The translations under genes were made by a program, and so were the position numbers. A stretch of 64,000 bases of DNA from Blautia sp. An249 (lineage in GTDB: Bacteria; Bacillota; Clostridia; Lachnospirales; Lachnospiraceae), in NCBI RefSeq assembly GCF_002159835.1, contig NZ_NFJL01000002.1, positions 124,001 to 188,000 of the forward strand, written 5' to 3'. Below are positions 18,350 through 27,041 of the stretch, one piece after another (position 1 is the first letter of the stretch; each line of letters starts with the position of its first letter). The notes below the pieces were generated by a model. The model searched no databases, was not told where the DNA came from, and was given only the letters and a program-made list of their open reading frames with translations.

Positions 18350-18955
18350 ATGATGTCAGATATTATTTACCGTTATAAAGACAATGTCTATTTAAATATT
18401 ACCAATAAATGTCCGTGTCGGTGTACCTTCTGTATCCGGAATACGGAAGACGCCATAGGAGATGCAGAGAATCTCTGGCTGTCAAAAGAACCTTCTCTGG
18501 AAGAGATTTATCAGGCCATTGACGCCTATGATTTTACCGGATGTACAGGGGTTGTATTCTGCGGCTACGGAGAGCCGGTTATGGCGCTGGATAATTTGAT
18601 TGCAGTTAGCCATTATATAAAAGAAAAATATGGATTTCATGTCAGAGTAAACACCAACGGACTGGGAGACTTGATTCATAAGCGTTCCATTGCAAAAGAA
18701 CTTTGCGAGGCGGTGGACAGCATCTCTATCAGCATGAATACGCCGGACGCCAAATCTTATAACGAAGTGGTAAGACCTGCCTACGGAGAAAAATCTTTTG
18801 ACGCCATGCTGAAGTTTGCACAGGACTGCCGGAAATACCTGGATGACGTGCGCTTTACCGTAGTCAGCGTTATTGGGGAAGAAGCCATTGAGAAATGCCG
18901 GAAACTGGCAGACTCTCTGGGAGTTCCCTTCCGGGTCCGCCAGTATTCCGAATAA
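18350..18955 (+). CDS. Small radical SAM protein (TatD-associated type)
   Basis: The protein has 201 residues. The CxxxCxxC cluster motif is Cys21, Cys25, Cys28 (KCPCRCTFCIRN), followed by GYGEPV, which binds the SAM amino group in radical SAM proteins. The short length and sequence resemble the family often found beside TatD-like nucleases, whose reaction is unknown; no TatD gene is adjacent here. GGGAGAG precedes the ATG. It is the last plus-strand gene of the B6 run and converges on ribH with 15 bases between them and no visible terminator. Confidence 0.75.
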   Translation: MMSDIIYRYKDNVYLNITNKCPCRCTFCIRNTEDAIGDAENLWLSKEPSLEEIYQAIDAYDFTGCTGVVFCGYGEPVMALDNLIAVSHYIKEKYGFHVRVNTNGLGDLIHKRSIAKELCEAVDSISISMNTPDAKSYNEVVRPAYGEKSFDAMLKFAQDCRKYLDDVRFTVVSVIGEEAIEKCRKLADSLGVPFRVRQYSE

Positions 18956-18970
18956 CATTTTTAAATAAGT

Positions 18971-19438
18971 TTACTGTTCCAGAGCGCGGATGAGATTTAC
19001 CATCTCTACCGCGCTTTGTGCACAGTCAAAGCCTTTGTTTCCTGCTTTTGTTCCGGCCCGTTCAATGGCCTGTTCGATATTTTCTGTGGTGAGAATGCCG
19101 AACAGAACGGGAACGCCGGTGGAAAGAGAGGTCTGAGCGATTCCCTTGGAAACCTCATTGCAGACATAATCGTAGTGGCTGGTGCTGCCGCGGATAACAG
19201 CGCCCAGGCAGATTACGGCGTCATAACGTTTACTGGCAGCCATTTTTGATGCAATGAGGGGGATTTCAAAGGCTCCCGGAACCCAGGCTACCTCAATCTG
19301 AGAATCTTCCACACCCATTCTCTTTAAAGCGTCCAGGGCGCCGTCCAGAAGCTTGGACGTAATAAATTCATTAAATCGGGCGGCTACAATTCCGATTTTA
19401 ATATTTTCTGATACAAGTGCTCCTTCATACAGTTTCAT
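18971..19438 (-). CDS. ribH: 6,7-dimethyl-8-ribityllumazine synthase
   Basis: RibH condenses 5-amino-6-ribitylaminouracil with dihydroxybutanone phosphate, the penultimate riboflavin step. The 155-residue length is typical. Visible motifs are ARFNEFI at the N-terminus, [24 protein letters not shown] and [10 protein letters not shown]. The start overlaps the end of ribBA by 14 bases, so it is the last, coupled gene of the rib operon. Confidence 0.95.
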   Translation of the reverse strand: MKLYEGALVSENIKIGIVAARFNEFITSKLLDGALDALKRMGVEDSQIEVAWVPGAFEIPLIASKMAASKRYDAVICLGAVIRGSTSHYDYVCNEVSKGIAQTSLSTGVPVLFGILTTENIEQAIERAGTKAGNKGFDCAQSAVEMVNLIRALEQ

Positions 19439-20648
19439 GTTTAGTTTCCTCCTTATAATTTAAGATATGTCCCATTTTTTTCTGTTTTGTTCTTAAGTAA
19501 AAAATGTCATGGGAGTTTGCTTCCATCTGGATGGGCACCCTCTGCAGAATCTGAATGCCGTAATCTTCCAGCTGGTAAACTTTGTCCGGATTGTTGGTCA
19601 GAAGACGCAGGGTTTTCACTCCCAGATCTCTTAAAATCTGGGCGCCGATATAATATTCCCGGAGATCTCCCTTAAAGCCCAGAGCCAGATTGGCCTGCAG
19701 GGTATCCATTCCCTGTTCCTGAAGTTCATAGGCTTTTAACTTGTTGACCAGACCGATGCCCCGGCCTTCCTGACGCATATACAGCAAGATGCCCCGGCCT
19801 TCTCTGGAAATCTGTTTCAGGGCGGATTCCAACTGCTGTCCGCAGTCGCAGCGAAGGGAACCGAAAACGTCTCCGGTCAGACATTCGGAGTGCACCCGGC
19901 AGAGGACGTTTTCCCCGTCTCCAATTTCTCCTTTTACCAGAGCAATGTGGTGTTCGCCGTTTAATTTATTTACATAGCAGTAGGAGCGGAAGTCGCCGTA
20001 TCTGGTAGGCATTTTTGTTGTGGCGGCGCATTCCACCAGAGAATCGTGAATCTTACGGTACTCCTGGATCTGGCGGATAGTAATCATGGTTAAGTTCCAG
20101 TGTTTCGCAAAGGTATTCAGCTCTTCCCTTCGCATCATGGTTCCGTCTTCTTTCATGATTTCACAGCAAAGACCGCAGGGAGCCAGACCGCATAAACGAA
20201 GGAGATCTACGGTGGCCTCGGTATGGCCGTTTCGCTCCAGGACGCCGTTTTCCTTTGCGATCAGCGGGAACATATGTCCGGGACGCCGAAAGTCCTGAGG
20301 GGAGGATGTCTCATCGGCACACATACGGGCTGTGACTCCCCGTTCCTCGGCAGAAATACCGGTGGTAGTGGACTGATGGTCCACGGAGACCGTAAAAGCT
20401 GTTTCGTGATTGTCTGTATTGTGAGAGACCATCTGGGGGAACTGAAGCCTTTGGGCAATCTGTTCCGTCATAGGCATACAGATCAGTCCTTTGGCATGGG
20501 TTGCCATAAAATTAACATTTTCGGTTGTGGCAAACTGAGAGGCGCAGATTAAATCCCCCTCGTTTTCCCGGTCCTCATCGTCTGTGACTAAAACCAGTTT
20601 TCCCTGTTTTAGATCTTCAAAGGCCTGTTTTAAAGCATCGAAATTCAT
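19425..20648 (-). CDS. ribBA: Bifunctional DHBP synthase / GTP cyclohydrolase II
   Basis: The N-terminal half (about 1-200) is 3,4-dihydroxy-2-butanone-4-phosphate synthase ([11 protein letters not shown], then RPGHMFPL). The C-terminal half (about 205-400) is GTP cyclohydrolase II with zinc cysteines in [17 protein letters not shown] and the motif RQEGRGIGL. It supplies both precursors of the pathway. AGGAGG lies 8 bases before the ATG. It is 15 bases after ribE. Confidence 0.95.
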   Translation of the reverse strand: MNFDALKQAFEDLKQGKLVLVTDDEDRENEGDLICASQFATTENVNFMATHAKGLICMPMTEQIAQRLQFPQMVSHNTDNHETAFTVSVDHQSTTTGISAEERGVTARMCADETSSPQDFRRPGHMFPLIAKENGVLERNGHTEATVDLLRLCGLAPCGLCCEIMKEDGTMMRREELNTFAKHWNLTMITIRQIQEYRKIHDSLVECAATTKMPTRYGDFRSYCYVNKLNGEHHIALVKGEIGDGENVLCRVHSECLTGDVFGSLRCDCGQQLESALKQISREGRGILLYMRQEGRGIGLVNKLKAYELQEQGMDTLQANLALGFKGDLREYYIGAQILRDLGVKTLRLLTNNPDKVYQLEDYGIQILQRVPIQMEANSHDIFYLRTKQKKMGHILNYKEETKHETV

Positions 20649-20663
20649 TTAGAGTACCTCCTG

Positions 20664-21305
20664 TTAAAAGCCGGAACGAAGCAGGAATTCCCGGGTGATG
20701 CCCTTTGGGGTCTGTTCTTCGTTCTTCAGCAGTTTTTCCACGTATTTTCCTATACAGTCGTTTTCGATATTTATGAGATCCCGGACGTTTTTCCGGGGCA
20801 GTATGGTATTTTCCAGAGTATGGGGGATAACCGATACCTGGAAAGAATCCTGGGAGACGGAGGCCACCGTCAGGCTGATTCCGTCCAGAGCCACGGATCC
20901 TTTCTCCACAATGTATTTTAAAATGGAAGGAGCGGCCTGGATGGTATACCAGACGGCGATTCCGTCTTTGTGTATCCGGGTTATGGTGCCTGTGCCGTCA
21001 ATATGGCCGGAGACAATATGTCCTCCGAATCTTCCGCCCAGAGCCATGGCCCGCTCCAGATTCACAGGGCTTCCCGGTTTCAGTTGGGAGAGGGAAGTCC
21101 GTAAGAGGGTCTCCTGCATGACATCTGCGGAAAAACTATCAGAGTGAAAATCAACCACCGTCAGGCAGATGCCGTTTACCGCGATGCTGTCGCCCAGGTG
21201 AATATCTTCCAGAATCTTCTTGGCAGCGATGGTTAAGCGCAGGGCATTTTTCTGAGGCCGGATGGTCTTCAGGCTTCCCAGTTCTTCTATGATTCCTGTG
21301 AACAT
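20664..21305 (-). CDS. ribE: Riboflavin synthase alpha chain
   Basis: The enzyme dismutates two lumazine molecules to riboflavin. It begins MFTGIIEELG, and it has two duplicated lumazine-binding barrels, each with the pattern GDSIAVNGICLTV / KGSVALDGISLTV. The length of 213 residues is normal. Its start overlaps the 3' end of ribD by 19 bases. Confidence 0.95.
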   Translation of the reverse strand: MFTGIIEELGSLKTIRPQKNALRLTIAAKKILEDIHLGDSIAVNGICLTVVDFHSDSFSADVMQETLLRTSLSQLKPGSPVNLERAMALGGRFGGHIVSGHIDGTGTITRIHKDGIAVWYTIQAAPSILKYIVEKGSVALDGISLTVASVSQDSFQVSVIPHTLENTILPRKNVRDLINIENDCIGKYVEKLLKNEEQTPKGITREFLLRSGF

Positions 21306-22393
21306 GGATAGATTACCTCACTTTCAAATAAGAAATCTTCCCCGTACGGAGTAATTTTCGGCGAAGTCAGGCGGACTGCCTGATCCGGGGCTTCAAATCC
21401 AAGACCTCCTACCGGGGTTTTGCCGGTGTTTCCGCCCAGCAGCATGGGGGCAATGTAGGTGCAGATGCGATGAACCGCATGGTTCTTCAGCATCCCCCAG
21501 TTTAAAGTACCTCCGCCCTCCAGGAGAATGCTGTCAATTTTCTGTTTTCCAAGGGCTTCCATAAGATCGGGGATACTCAGATGTCCCTGTTCTTCTTTTA
21601 TGGTTAAGACGGTGCATCCGGCGTCCCGATAGGGGGAGAGCCGGGAAGGATCCTTCTGGCAGGTAGCCAGGATCACAGGAACCTGTGAGGCCGTCTGAAC
21701 AATCCGGGAGGACAGAGGCGTGCGCAGATGGGTATCGGCAACAATCCGAATGGGATTTTTCCCCTGTTCCAGACGACAGGTCAGCAGGGGATCATCCTGC
21801 AGTACGGTGTTGACGCCCACCATAATGCCCATGCAGTTATGACGGAGCTGATGGACATGGGCCCGGGCCGCCTCCCCGGTAATCCATCGGGAACGTCCGG
21901 TATATGCGGCTGTTTTCCCGTCCATGGTCATGGCATATTTCATAATTACGTAAGGCTTCTGGGTGGTTATAAAATGGGAAAAAATGCGGATAAGATCCCG
22001 GCATTCTTCCTCCAGAATTCCCACATCCACCTGAATGCCTGCAGAACGGAGAATCTGCGCCCCTTTGCCGGCTACCAGAGGATTGGGATCCAGAGTACCG
22101 ATGACGACTCTCTGGATACCGCTTTGCAAAATTGCCTCAGTGCAGGGCGGGGTTTTTCCGTAATGACAGCAGGGTTCTAAAGTCACATAGAGGGTGCTGC
22201 CTTCGGGGGATTCAGAAGCGTTTGCCAGAGCGTTTCGTTCCGCATGGAGTCCGCCGAATTTTTCATGACAGCCTTTCCCGATGATCTTTTTGTTTTTTAC
22301 CAGGACAGCGCCTACCATGGGATTGGGATTGACCCATCCTTCGCCCTTTCTGGCCAGGTGCAGAGCTTCCTGCATATAATCAGAATCGTTCAA
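21287..22393 (-). CDS. ribD: Bifunctional diaminohydroxyphosphoribosylaminopyrimidine deaminase/reductase
   Basis: The N-terminal deaminase has the zinc motif HAERNAL and PCCHYGKTPPC; the C-terminal half (about 150-368) is the NADPH reductase (ILLEGGGTLNW). This is the first gene of the minus-strand rib operon. It starts 124 bases after the riboswitch terminator, with an inverted repeat in the gap. The length of 368 residues is typical. Confidence 0.95.
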   Translation of the reverse strand: MNDSDYMQEALHLARKGEGWVNPNPMVGAVLVKNKKIIGKGCHEKFGGLHAERNALANASESPEGSTLYVTLEPCCHYGKTPPCTEAILQSGIQRVVIGTLDPNPLVAGKGAQILRSAGIQVDVGILEEECRDLIRIFSHFITTQKPYVIMKYAMTMDGKTAAYTGRSRWITGEAARAHVHQLRHNCMGIMVGVNTVLQDDPLLTCRLEQGKNPIRIVADTHLRTPLSSRIVQTASQVPVILATCQKDPSRLSPYRDAGCTVLTIKEEQGHLSIPDLMEALGKQKIDSILLEGGGTLNWGMLKNHAVHRICTYIAPMLLGGNTGKTPVGGLGFEAPDQAVRLTSPKITPYGEDFLFESEVIYPCSQES

Positions 22394-22435
22394 ATAATCA
22401 CATCCTTTCCTGGGTTTTCAAATTTTCCTAGACAT

Positions 22436-22494
22436 GGTGTCAAAAGCCGCTCTTTTTTTCTATACTTGGCAAAACAGAAGAGGCTTTTGACACC
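22436..22494. repeat. 13-base perfect inverted repeat in the rib leader
   Basis: GGTGTCAAAAGCC (22436-22448) and GGCTTTTGACACC (22482-22494) flank 33 bases. It lies between the riboswitch terminator and ribD, so it would form a second hairpin in the rib mRNA. It has no T tract next to it. It could be a small palindromic repeat element or an RNA processing site. Confidence 0.6.
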
Positions 22495-22506
22495 TTAATC
22501 CTAGAT

Positions 22507-22545
22507 ATAAAAAAACACCCTGAAATGAAAATCATTTCAGGGCAG
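22507..22545 (-). terminator. Riboswitch-controlled terminator of the rib operon
   Basis: On the minus strand CCCTGAAATG pairs with CATTTCAGGG around ATTTT (plus 22518-22542), followed by a run of seven T. It stands directly after the FMN aptamer and before ribD, as expected for transcription attenuation by FMN. Confidence 0.9.
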
Positions 22546-22570
22546 AAAACAAAAATCGAATTCCGTATTT

Positions 22571-22687
22571 TCCAATCTTCTTTCATCCAGACTTTACTGT
22601 CGGCTTCGGAGTTTCACCGAATCATGCCTTGCGGCTCGTGGGCTGTACCACCGGTAGGGAATTGCACCCTGCCCTGAAGATTCTCTT
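22571..22687 (-). promoter_or_regulatory. FMN riboswitch (RFN element)
   Basis: On the minus strand the conserved blocks appear in order: CTTCAGGGCAGGGTG, AATTCCC, ACCGGTGGT, AGCCCACGAGC, GATTCGGTGAAACTCCG, AAGCCGACAGT and AGTCTGGATG. P1 is closed by AATCTTC with GAAGATT. FMN binding is expected to allow the downstream terminator; see the antiterminator finding. It controls ribD-ribE-ribBA-ribH. Confidence 0.96.
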
Positions 22688-22700
22688 TTATTTAAAAACT

Positions 22701-22729
22701 ATTATAGTTAAAATGAAAGAAAGTGTCAA
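22701..22729 (-). promoter_or_regulatory. Sigma-A promoter of the rib operon
   Basis: On the minus strand TTGACA (plus 22724-22729) and TATAAT (plus 22701-22706) are exact consensus boxes with a 17-base spacer, placed just upstream of the riboswitch. Confidence 0.9.
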
Positions 22730-22807
22730 TACAATAGGAATATTTTGAGTATTTTCGGAAATTAAATTCTTAATGGAGAGAAAAACAGAGAACAGGACGG
22801 ATGACGC

Positions 22808-22836
22808 TTGTAAGAGATCCTTTCTATTGATATAAT
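22808..22836 (+). promoter_or_regulatory. Sigma-A promoter of the DUF3990-like locus
   Basis: TTGTAA (22808-22813) and TATAAT (22831-22836) are 17 bases apart, with an extended TGA before the -10. It lies 70 bases upstream of the start codon at 22907, and this supports that start rather than the ATG at 22835 inside the -10 box. Confidence 0.75.
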
Positions 22837-22906
22837 GGCCTTAGAATTTGCTGAAACAGATACGGCTTTCATCCGGAGGAAATATTTTGTAAGGGAGGAT
22901 GTAAGA

Positions 22907-23080
22907 ATGTTGACAGTATATCATGGAAGTTATCTGCCTGTGCAGATCCCGGAGATTCGCAAAGGGCATTATACGAAAGATTTTGGCACGGGATTTTATT
23001 GTACTATCATTAAAGAGCATTTCTGCACAGAAGAAGCGCTAAAATGTCTTAGATACAGAGGGTATGAGGAGGTCAGATAA
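22907..23080 (+). pseudogene. DUF3990-like ADP-ribosyltransferase-fold gene, apparently internally deleted
   Basis: AGGGAGG (22892-22898) precedes the ATG at 22907; the frame codes for 57 residues. The N-terminus has YHGS and KDFGTGFYCT, patterns I associate with DUF3990 proteins (ADP-ribosyltransferase clan, usually about 150-170 residues). The end, FCTEEALKCLRYRGYEEV, resembles the usual C-terminus of the same family. The middle, about 90-100 residues, seems to be missing with the frame kept, so the product should lack most of the catalytic fold. It is followed after 3 bases by its usual partner gene. The family call and deletion rest on remembered sequence patterns. Confidence 0.6.
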
Positions 23081-23083
23081 AAG

Positions 23084-23545
23084 ATGAAAAGAAAAGGAAG
23101 GGAAAGTTTAAAAGATAATGATTTGTTTTTTACATGCAGTCTCATAGACTATATAGCGCGAAAAAGTAAAAATACAAGAGCAGATGTGGTAAAAATGCTG
23201 GGCAGACAGCGGATTGAGAAAATTTACGACTTAGCAGATGTCTACCATAGCGATAATATCGACAGGGTCAGTCAGGACTTTATTGACGAAGCGCATATTA
23301 CAACAGGAAATTTTGATAATGTGGGAGAATGCAGGTATGCAATCCCTACTCACTGGGATATTGGAAAAGTGTATAAACGGCTAATTAAAAAAGTTTCGGA
23401 AGTGGAAAAAATACCGGTTATAGATGCGCTGCAAAGTGTTTACAGCTCTTTCATCAGTGAAAAAATTGACGATTACAACAGCAGTGTGTATTACGAAAAT
23501 CCGTCTTATATATATGCCTGTTATTCAGAGAACAAAATGCTGTAA
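23084..23545 (+). CDS. Partner protein of DUF3990-type genes, possible antitoxin
   Basis: The 153-residue protein has an N-terminal part beginning with FFTCSLIDYIARKSKNTRAD and a C-terminal part containing THWDIGKVYKRLI and ends with NSSVYYENPSYIYACY. Proteins of this kind frequently follow DUF3990 genes in clostridia, which suggests a toxin-antitoxin pair; no biochemical role is known to me. The gene appears intact although its neighbour is deleted. GAGGAGG at about 23066-23072 precedes the ATG. It is acidic/basic mixed, soluble, without a signal peptide. Confidence 0.65.
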   Translation: MKRKGRESLKDNDLFFTCSLIDYIARKSKNTRADVVKMLGRQRIEKIYDLADVYHSDNIDRVSQDFIDEAHITTGNFDNVGECRYAIPTHWDIGKVYKRLIKKVSEVEKIPVIDALQSVYSSFISEKIDDYNSSVYYENPSYIYACYSENKML

Positions 23546-23614
23546 AAAACATTCTGCGCTGCAGGGAAAGCGAAAGCAGGTCTGTCTCTTTGTGTTGTAT
23601 GGAAAGGGTAACAT

Positions 23615-24466
23615 ATGATTAGGAAACAGTTACAGGAAATGGATAAAAAAGACAGAAAGAAGTCAGCTCTTCTTGGGGCAGTGATAGGAGATATTGCAGG
23701 ATCCAGATTTGAGTTTCGCAATTATAAAAAGAAGAAAGACTATCATTTAATAACAGAAAAGTGTTTCTTTACGGATGATTCTGTTATGTCCGTTGCCGTG
23801 GCCAAAGGGCTTATGGAAAGTGCGCCTTCTTTTGCCGGTCTTGCTGAAAATGCCGCAAACAGTATGCAGCAGCTGGGCCGCCGGTACCCTGAGGCCGGAT
23901 ACGGAGGACGATTTTACAATTGGATTTTTTCAGATAATCCCCAACCCTATGGAAGCTATGGGAATGGAGCGGCTATGAGGGTGGGGCCCTGCGGACAGGC
24001 AGCAAAAAGCCTCAGTGAAGCCAAAAGCTTTTCCAGAACCGTTACGGAAATTACCCATAATCATCCCGAGGCCCTCAAAGGGGCAGAAGCTACAGCAACA
24101 GCGGTTTACCTGGCCAAAGCAGGAAAAAGCCGGGAGGAAATCAGGGAAGTGATTGAGAGGGAGTATTACCGTATAGACTTTACCCTGGACAGTATCCGTA
24201 AAAATTACAGATTTGATGTTTCGTGTCAGGGGTCTGTTCCTCAGGCGCTGGAGGCTTTCTTTGAGTCTTTGGATTTTGAGGATGCAGTCCGAAATGCAAT
24301 CTCTATTGGCGGGGACAGCGACACAATTGCCGCCATCTGCGGAAGCATCGCAGGATCGTATTATGGGGTGCCCCAAAAGCTGGAAGAAGCAGCCCTGACA
24401 TTTTTTGACTATTTTATGAAGGGGATCATTGATAAATTTGAAGAATATACAGATGCGAGGGCATGA
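23615..24466 (+). CDS. ADP-ribosylglycohydrolase family protein
   Basis: The 283-residue all-helical family removes ADP-ribose from proteins or small molecules using two magnesium ions. Visible motifs are GAVIGDIAGSRFE (N-terminus), FTDDSVMS (usually TDDT; here Ser), GNGAAMRVGP, THNHPEALKGAEATA and SIGGDSDTIAAI, which hold the metal-binding aspartates. The ATG at 23615 follows GGAAAGGG at a good distance; a second ATG at 23639 is possible. It lies 69 bases downstream of the DUF3990 partner gene with no terminator between. This may put an ADP-ribose-removing enzyme in the same transcript as an ADP-ribosyltransferase-like gene. Confidence 0.85.
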   Translation: MIRKQLQEMDKKDRKKSALLGAVIGDIAGSRFEFRNYKKKKDYHLITEKCFFTDDSVMSVAVAKGLMESAPSFAGLAENAANSMQQLGRRYPEAGYGGRFYNWIFSDNPQPYGSYGNGAAMRVGPCGQAAKSLSEAKSFSRTVTEITHNHPEALKGAEATATAVYLAKAGKSREEIREVIEREYYRIDFTLDSIRKNYRFDVSCQGSVPQALEAFFESLDFEDAVRNAISIGGDSDTIAAICGSIAGSYYGVPQKLEEAALTFFDYFMKGIIDKFEEYTDARA

Positions 24467-24470
24467 TTTT

Positions 24471-24506
24471 GCAGACAGTTGATGAAAATCGGCTGTCTGC
24501 TGTTTT
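24471..24506 (+). terminator. Weak terminator after the ADP-ribosylglycohydrolase gene
   Basis: GCAGACAG (24471-24478) pairs with CTGTCTGC (24493-24500), followed by TGTTTTAT. The stem is 8 bases and the loop 14. Confidence 0.6.
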
Positions 24507-24534
24507 ATGAGCAAAAGAAATTGTAATAAAAGAA

Positions 24535-24562
24535 TTGACAATTTAAGGTTTCCTGTTATACT
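24535..24562 (+). promoter_or_regulatory. Sigma-A promoter of the symporter gene
   Basis: TTGACA (24535-24540) and TATACT (24557-24562) are 16 bases apart, with TGT before the -10 giving an extended -10. Confidence 0.75.
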
Positions 24563-24627
24563 GTATTTTAGCAGTTAAAAGCGTTACACTTTAAACTGCG
24601 AAAGTATTGTAAGAAGGAGATTAGAAA

Positions 24628-26172
24628 ATGGCAGTGAAACTGATAATGCTCCTCCTGTTTTTCAGTGTGATGGTGGGAGTAGGGATTTATTCCAGAAAGC
24701 ATGCGACAAGCATGAATGATTTTGTTTTGGGAGGCAGGTCGGTAGGCCCCTGGCTTACGGCTTTTGCCTATGGTACGTCTTATTTTTCCGCAGTGGTATT
24801 TGTAGGATATGCCGGGCAGTTTGGATGGAAATACGGATTAGCTTCCACCTGGGTCGGCCTGGGAAATGCTGTTTTGGGCAGTTTGCTGGCCTGGGTAGTT
24901 CTGGGACGGCGGACAAGAATTATGACTCATCATTTAAAAGCGGCTACCATGCCGGACTTTTTCGGTAAAAGATATGACAGCAATGCTCTCAGAATTGCTG
25001 CTTCGGCCATTGTATTTATATTTCTGATTCCGTATACGGCTTCTTTGTATAACGGACTGTCCCGGCTTTTCGGGATGGCCTTTGATGTGCCTTACGCAGT
25101 CTGCGTAATTTTAATGGCTACTTTAACAGGTGTATATGTGATCCTGGGCGGTTATATGGCTACGGCAATCAACGACTTTATTCAGGGAATTATTATGCTG
25201 GCAGGAATTGTGGCAGTGATTCTGGCTGTCTTAAACGGCCAGGGAGGATTTATGCAGGCGGTCAGAAGCCTCTCTGAGATTCCCAGCGACGTGCCGGTAA
25301 CTCTGGGACAGCAGGGAGCCTTTACTTCCTTTTTCGGTCCCGATCCGGTAAACCTGATGGGTGTGGTTATCTTAACTTCTCTGGGTACCTGGGGACTGCC
25401 CCAGATGGTACATAAGTTTTATACCATCCGCAACGAAAAAGCAGTCAATACCGGAACAGTGATTTCCACCATTTTTGCGGTTATTATTTCCGGAGGCTGT
25501 TATTTCCTGGGCGGATTCGGAAGACTGTTTGATAATCCGGGAATTTATGCAGAAGACGGCTCCATTATTTACGACGGAATTATTCCTTCCATGCTGTCTA
25601 CCCTTCCCGATGTATTAATCGGAATTGTGGTGATTCTGGTACTTTCCGCTTCCATGTCCACCCTGTCTTCCCTGGTTCTTACATCCAGCTCTACGTTAAC
25701 TCTGGATTTCATTAAGGGAAATCTGATGAAGGATTTAAGTGATAAGAAGCAGCTTCTGATTACCAGAATTTTGATTGTATTTTTCATTATTATTTCCGTA
25801 ATTCTTGCCCTGGATCCGCCAACTTTTATCGCCCAGTTAATGGGAATTTCCTGGGGTGCGTTAGCGGGAGCCTTCCTGGCGCCTTTCTTATACGGCCTGT
25901 TCTGGAAACGGGTGACGAAAGCAGCTGTATGGGCAAGCTTTGCAGCAGGCGTAGGCATCACCGTTTCCAATATGTTCCTGCATTTTATTGCTTCTCCTAT
26001 TAATGCGGGAGCCATAGCAATGGTGGCGGGACTGGTAATTGTACCTGTGGTAAGCGTTCTGACTCCGAAGCCGGAAAAGCAGCATATGGACTCCATCTTT
26101 GCCTGCTATGATGAACCGGTATCCGTTAAGCTGAAGATCGCTCTTCCGGAAAAGGAACTGGACGAAGAATAA
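24628..26172 (+). CDS. Sodium:solute symporter (SSS family)
   Basis: The 514-residue protein has about 13 membrane segments beginning at residue 4. Typical SSS features are the early segment SMNDFVLGGRSVGPW, the AYGTSYFSAVVFVG helix and the sodium-site region SMSTLSSLVLTSSSTLTLDF. Close relatives include proline (PutP) and pantothenate (PanF) carriers; the substrate cannot be told. AAGGAG precedes the ATG. It ends 2 bases from the convergent amidohydrolase. Confidence 0.88.
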   Translation: MAVKLIMLLLFFSVMVGVGIYSRKHATSMNDFVLGGRSVGPWLTAFAYGTSYFSAVVFVGYAGQFGWKYGLASTWVGLGNAVLGSLLAWVVLGRRTRIMTHHLKAATMPDFFGKRYDSNALRIAASAIVFIFLIPYTASLYNGLSRLFGMAFDVPYAVCVILMATLTGVYVILGGYMATAINDFIQGIIMLAGIVAVILAVLNGQGGFMQAVRSLSEIPSDVPVTLGQQGAFTSFFGPDPVNLMGVVILTSLGTWGLPQMVHKFYTIRNEKAVNTGTVISTIFAVIISGGCYFLGGFGRLFDNPGIYAEDGSIIYDGIIPSMLSTLPDVLIGIVVILVLSASMSTLSSLVLTSSSTLTLDFIKGNLMKDLSDKKQLLITRILIVFFIIISVILALDPPTFIAQLMGISWGALAGAFLAPFLYGLFWKRVTKAAVWASFAAGVGITVSNMFLHFIASPINAGAIAMVAGLVIVPVVSVLTPKPEKQHMDSIFACYDEPVSVKLKIALPEKELDEE

Positions 26173-26174
26173 GT

Positions 26175-26990
26175 TTAAAGATGAAGCAGGGAAGCGGCGT
26201 TTTTCCAGAGGATTTTCTCTTTCTCTTCTTCGGTAAGGGGAAGAGAGGAAAGCCGTTTTACTGCTTCCTTCTGACTGGTCCAGGGAGCGTCTGTGCCGAA
26301 GAGAATTTTATCGGCCCCATGGTTTTGGATCATCCGGGTAAGCTGGGCAGGATCTGCATCGGTGATGGTAAAGGCCGTATCAAAATAGACGTCTTTTCCA
26401 ATGAGCTTTTCTTCCACTTCATCCAGATGTTGATTATTTCCCATATGGGCCAGAACCAGTCTGGACGGATGGACGTCTTCCAGTACTTCCAGAATCATAT
26501 CCACGGTACAGTGAATCAGATTAGGGGAGTAGACGTCGAAGCCGGTATGGGTGACGCAGGCCAGATCCAGCTCTGTGGCCTTATAGAGAATTCTTTTATA
26601 ACGAATGTCGTTAAAAAGGGCATCCTGATAGTCCGGATGAATTTTAATTCCTGCAAATCCAAGGGATTTGATTTCTTTCAGCTTTTCGGAATAATCCGAA
26701 CAGTCCGGGTGCATTCCTGCAAAGGAGATTACCCGGGGGGAATCGGGAGAAGCCTTTTGGGCCTGTTCGTTTAAAAAGCAGGCAAACCGGGTAATGGAAG
26801 CATACTGGTGCGGATCCGTTACCGGAGGAAGCACTACGCTGACATCTACGCCGGCATCTTCCATGGAGCGGTGAAGGCCGTCGGCCGTTCCGTTCATGGA
26901 CGGTTCAAGCTGAATCAGAGAAGCCAGTTTATGAATGGCAGCCTGTGCAATTTTATCGGGAAATATATGGGTATGAAAATCAATGATCAT
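26175..26990 (-). CDS. Amidohydrolase-family TIM-barrel metal-dependent hydrolase
   Basis: The ATG at 26990 is chosen because GAGGTG lies 7 bases upstream; the GTG at 26999 overlaps that site. The 271 residues show the metal-binding HTHIFPD at the N-terminus, GIKIHPDYQD, CVTHTGF, LAHMG and the late catalytic aspartate in FGTDAPWTSQ, as in amidohydrolase-2 (ACMSD-like) enzymes. The substrate is not known. It is divergent from phenylacetate-CoA ligase. Confidence 0.82.
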   Translation of the reverse strand: MIIDFHTHIFPDKIAQAAIHKLASLIQLEPSMNGTADGLHRSMEDAGVDVSVVLPPVTDPHQYASITRFACFLNEQAQKASPDSPRVISFAGMHPDCSDYSEKLKEIKSLGFAGIKIHPDYQDALFNDIRYKRILYKATELDLACVTHTGFDVYSPNLIHCTVDMILEVLEDVHPSRLVLAHMGNNQHLDEVEEKLIGKDVYFDTAFTITDADPAQLTRMIQNHGADKILFGTDAPWTSQKEAVKRLSSLPLTEEEKEKILWKNAASLLHL

Positions 26991-27041
26991 AAGAAACACC
27001 TCACGTTTTTTATTTGGATTCCATGTATTCGTGCTCGTATC

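Noticed and set aside
18350-18955. The small radical SAM protein as the missing NrdG activase
   Set aside because: It has a CxxxCxxC motif like NrdG, but the surrounding sequence (KCPCRCTFCIRN, GYGEPV) matches the TatD-associated type, and it sits four genes from nrdD in a different transcript.
22835-22906. Upstream extension of the DUF3990-like gene to an ATG at 22835
   Set aside because: This ATG lies in the TATAAT box of the promoter, so it would not be on the mRNA. The ATG at 22907 has a proper ribosome site.
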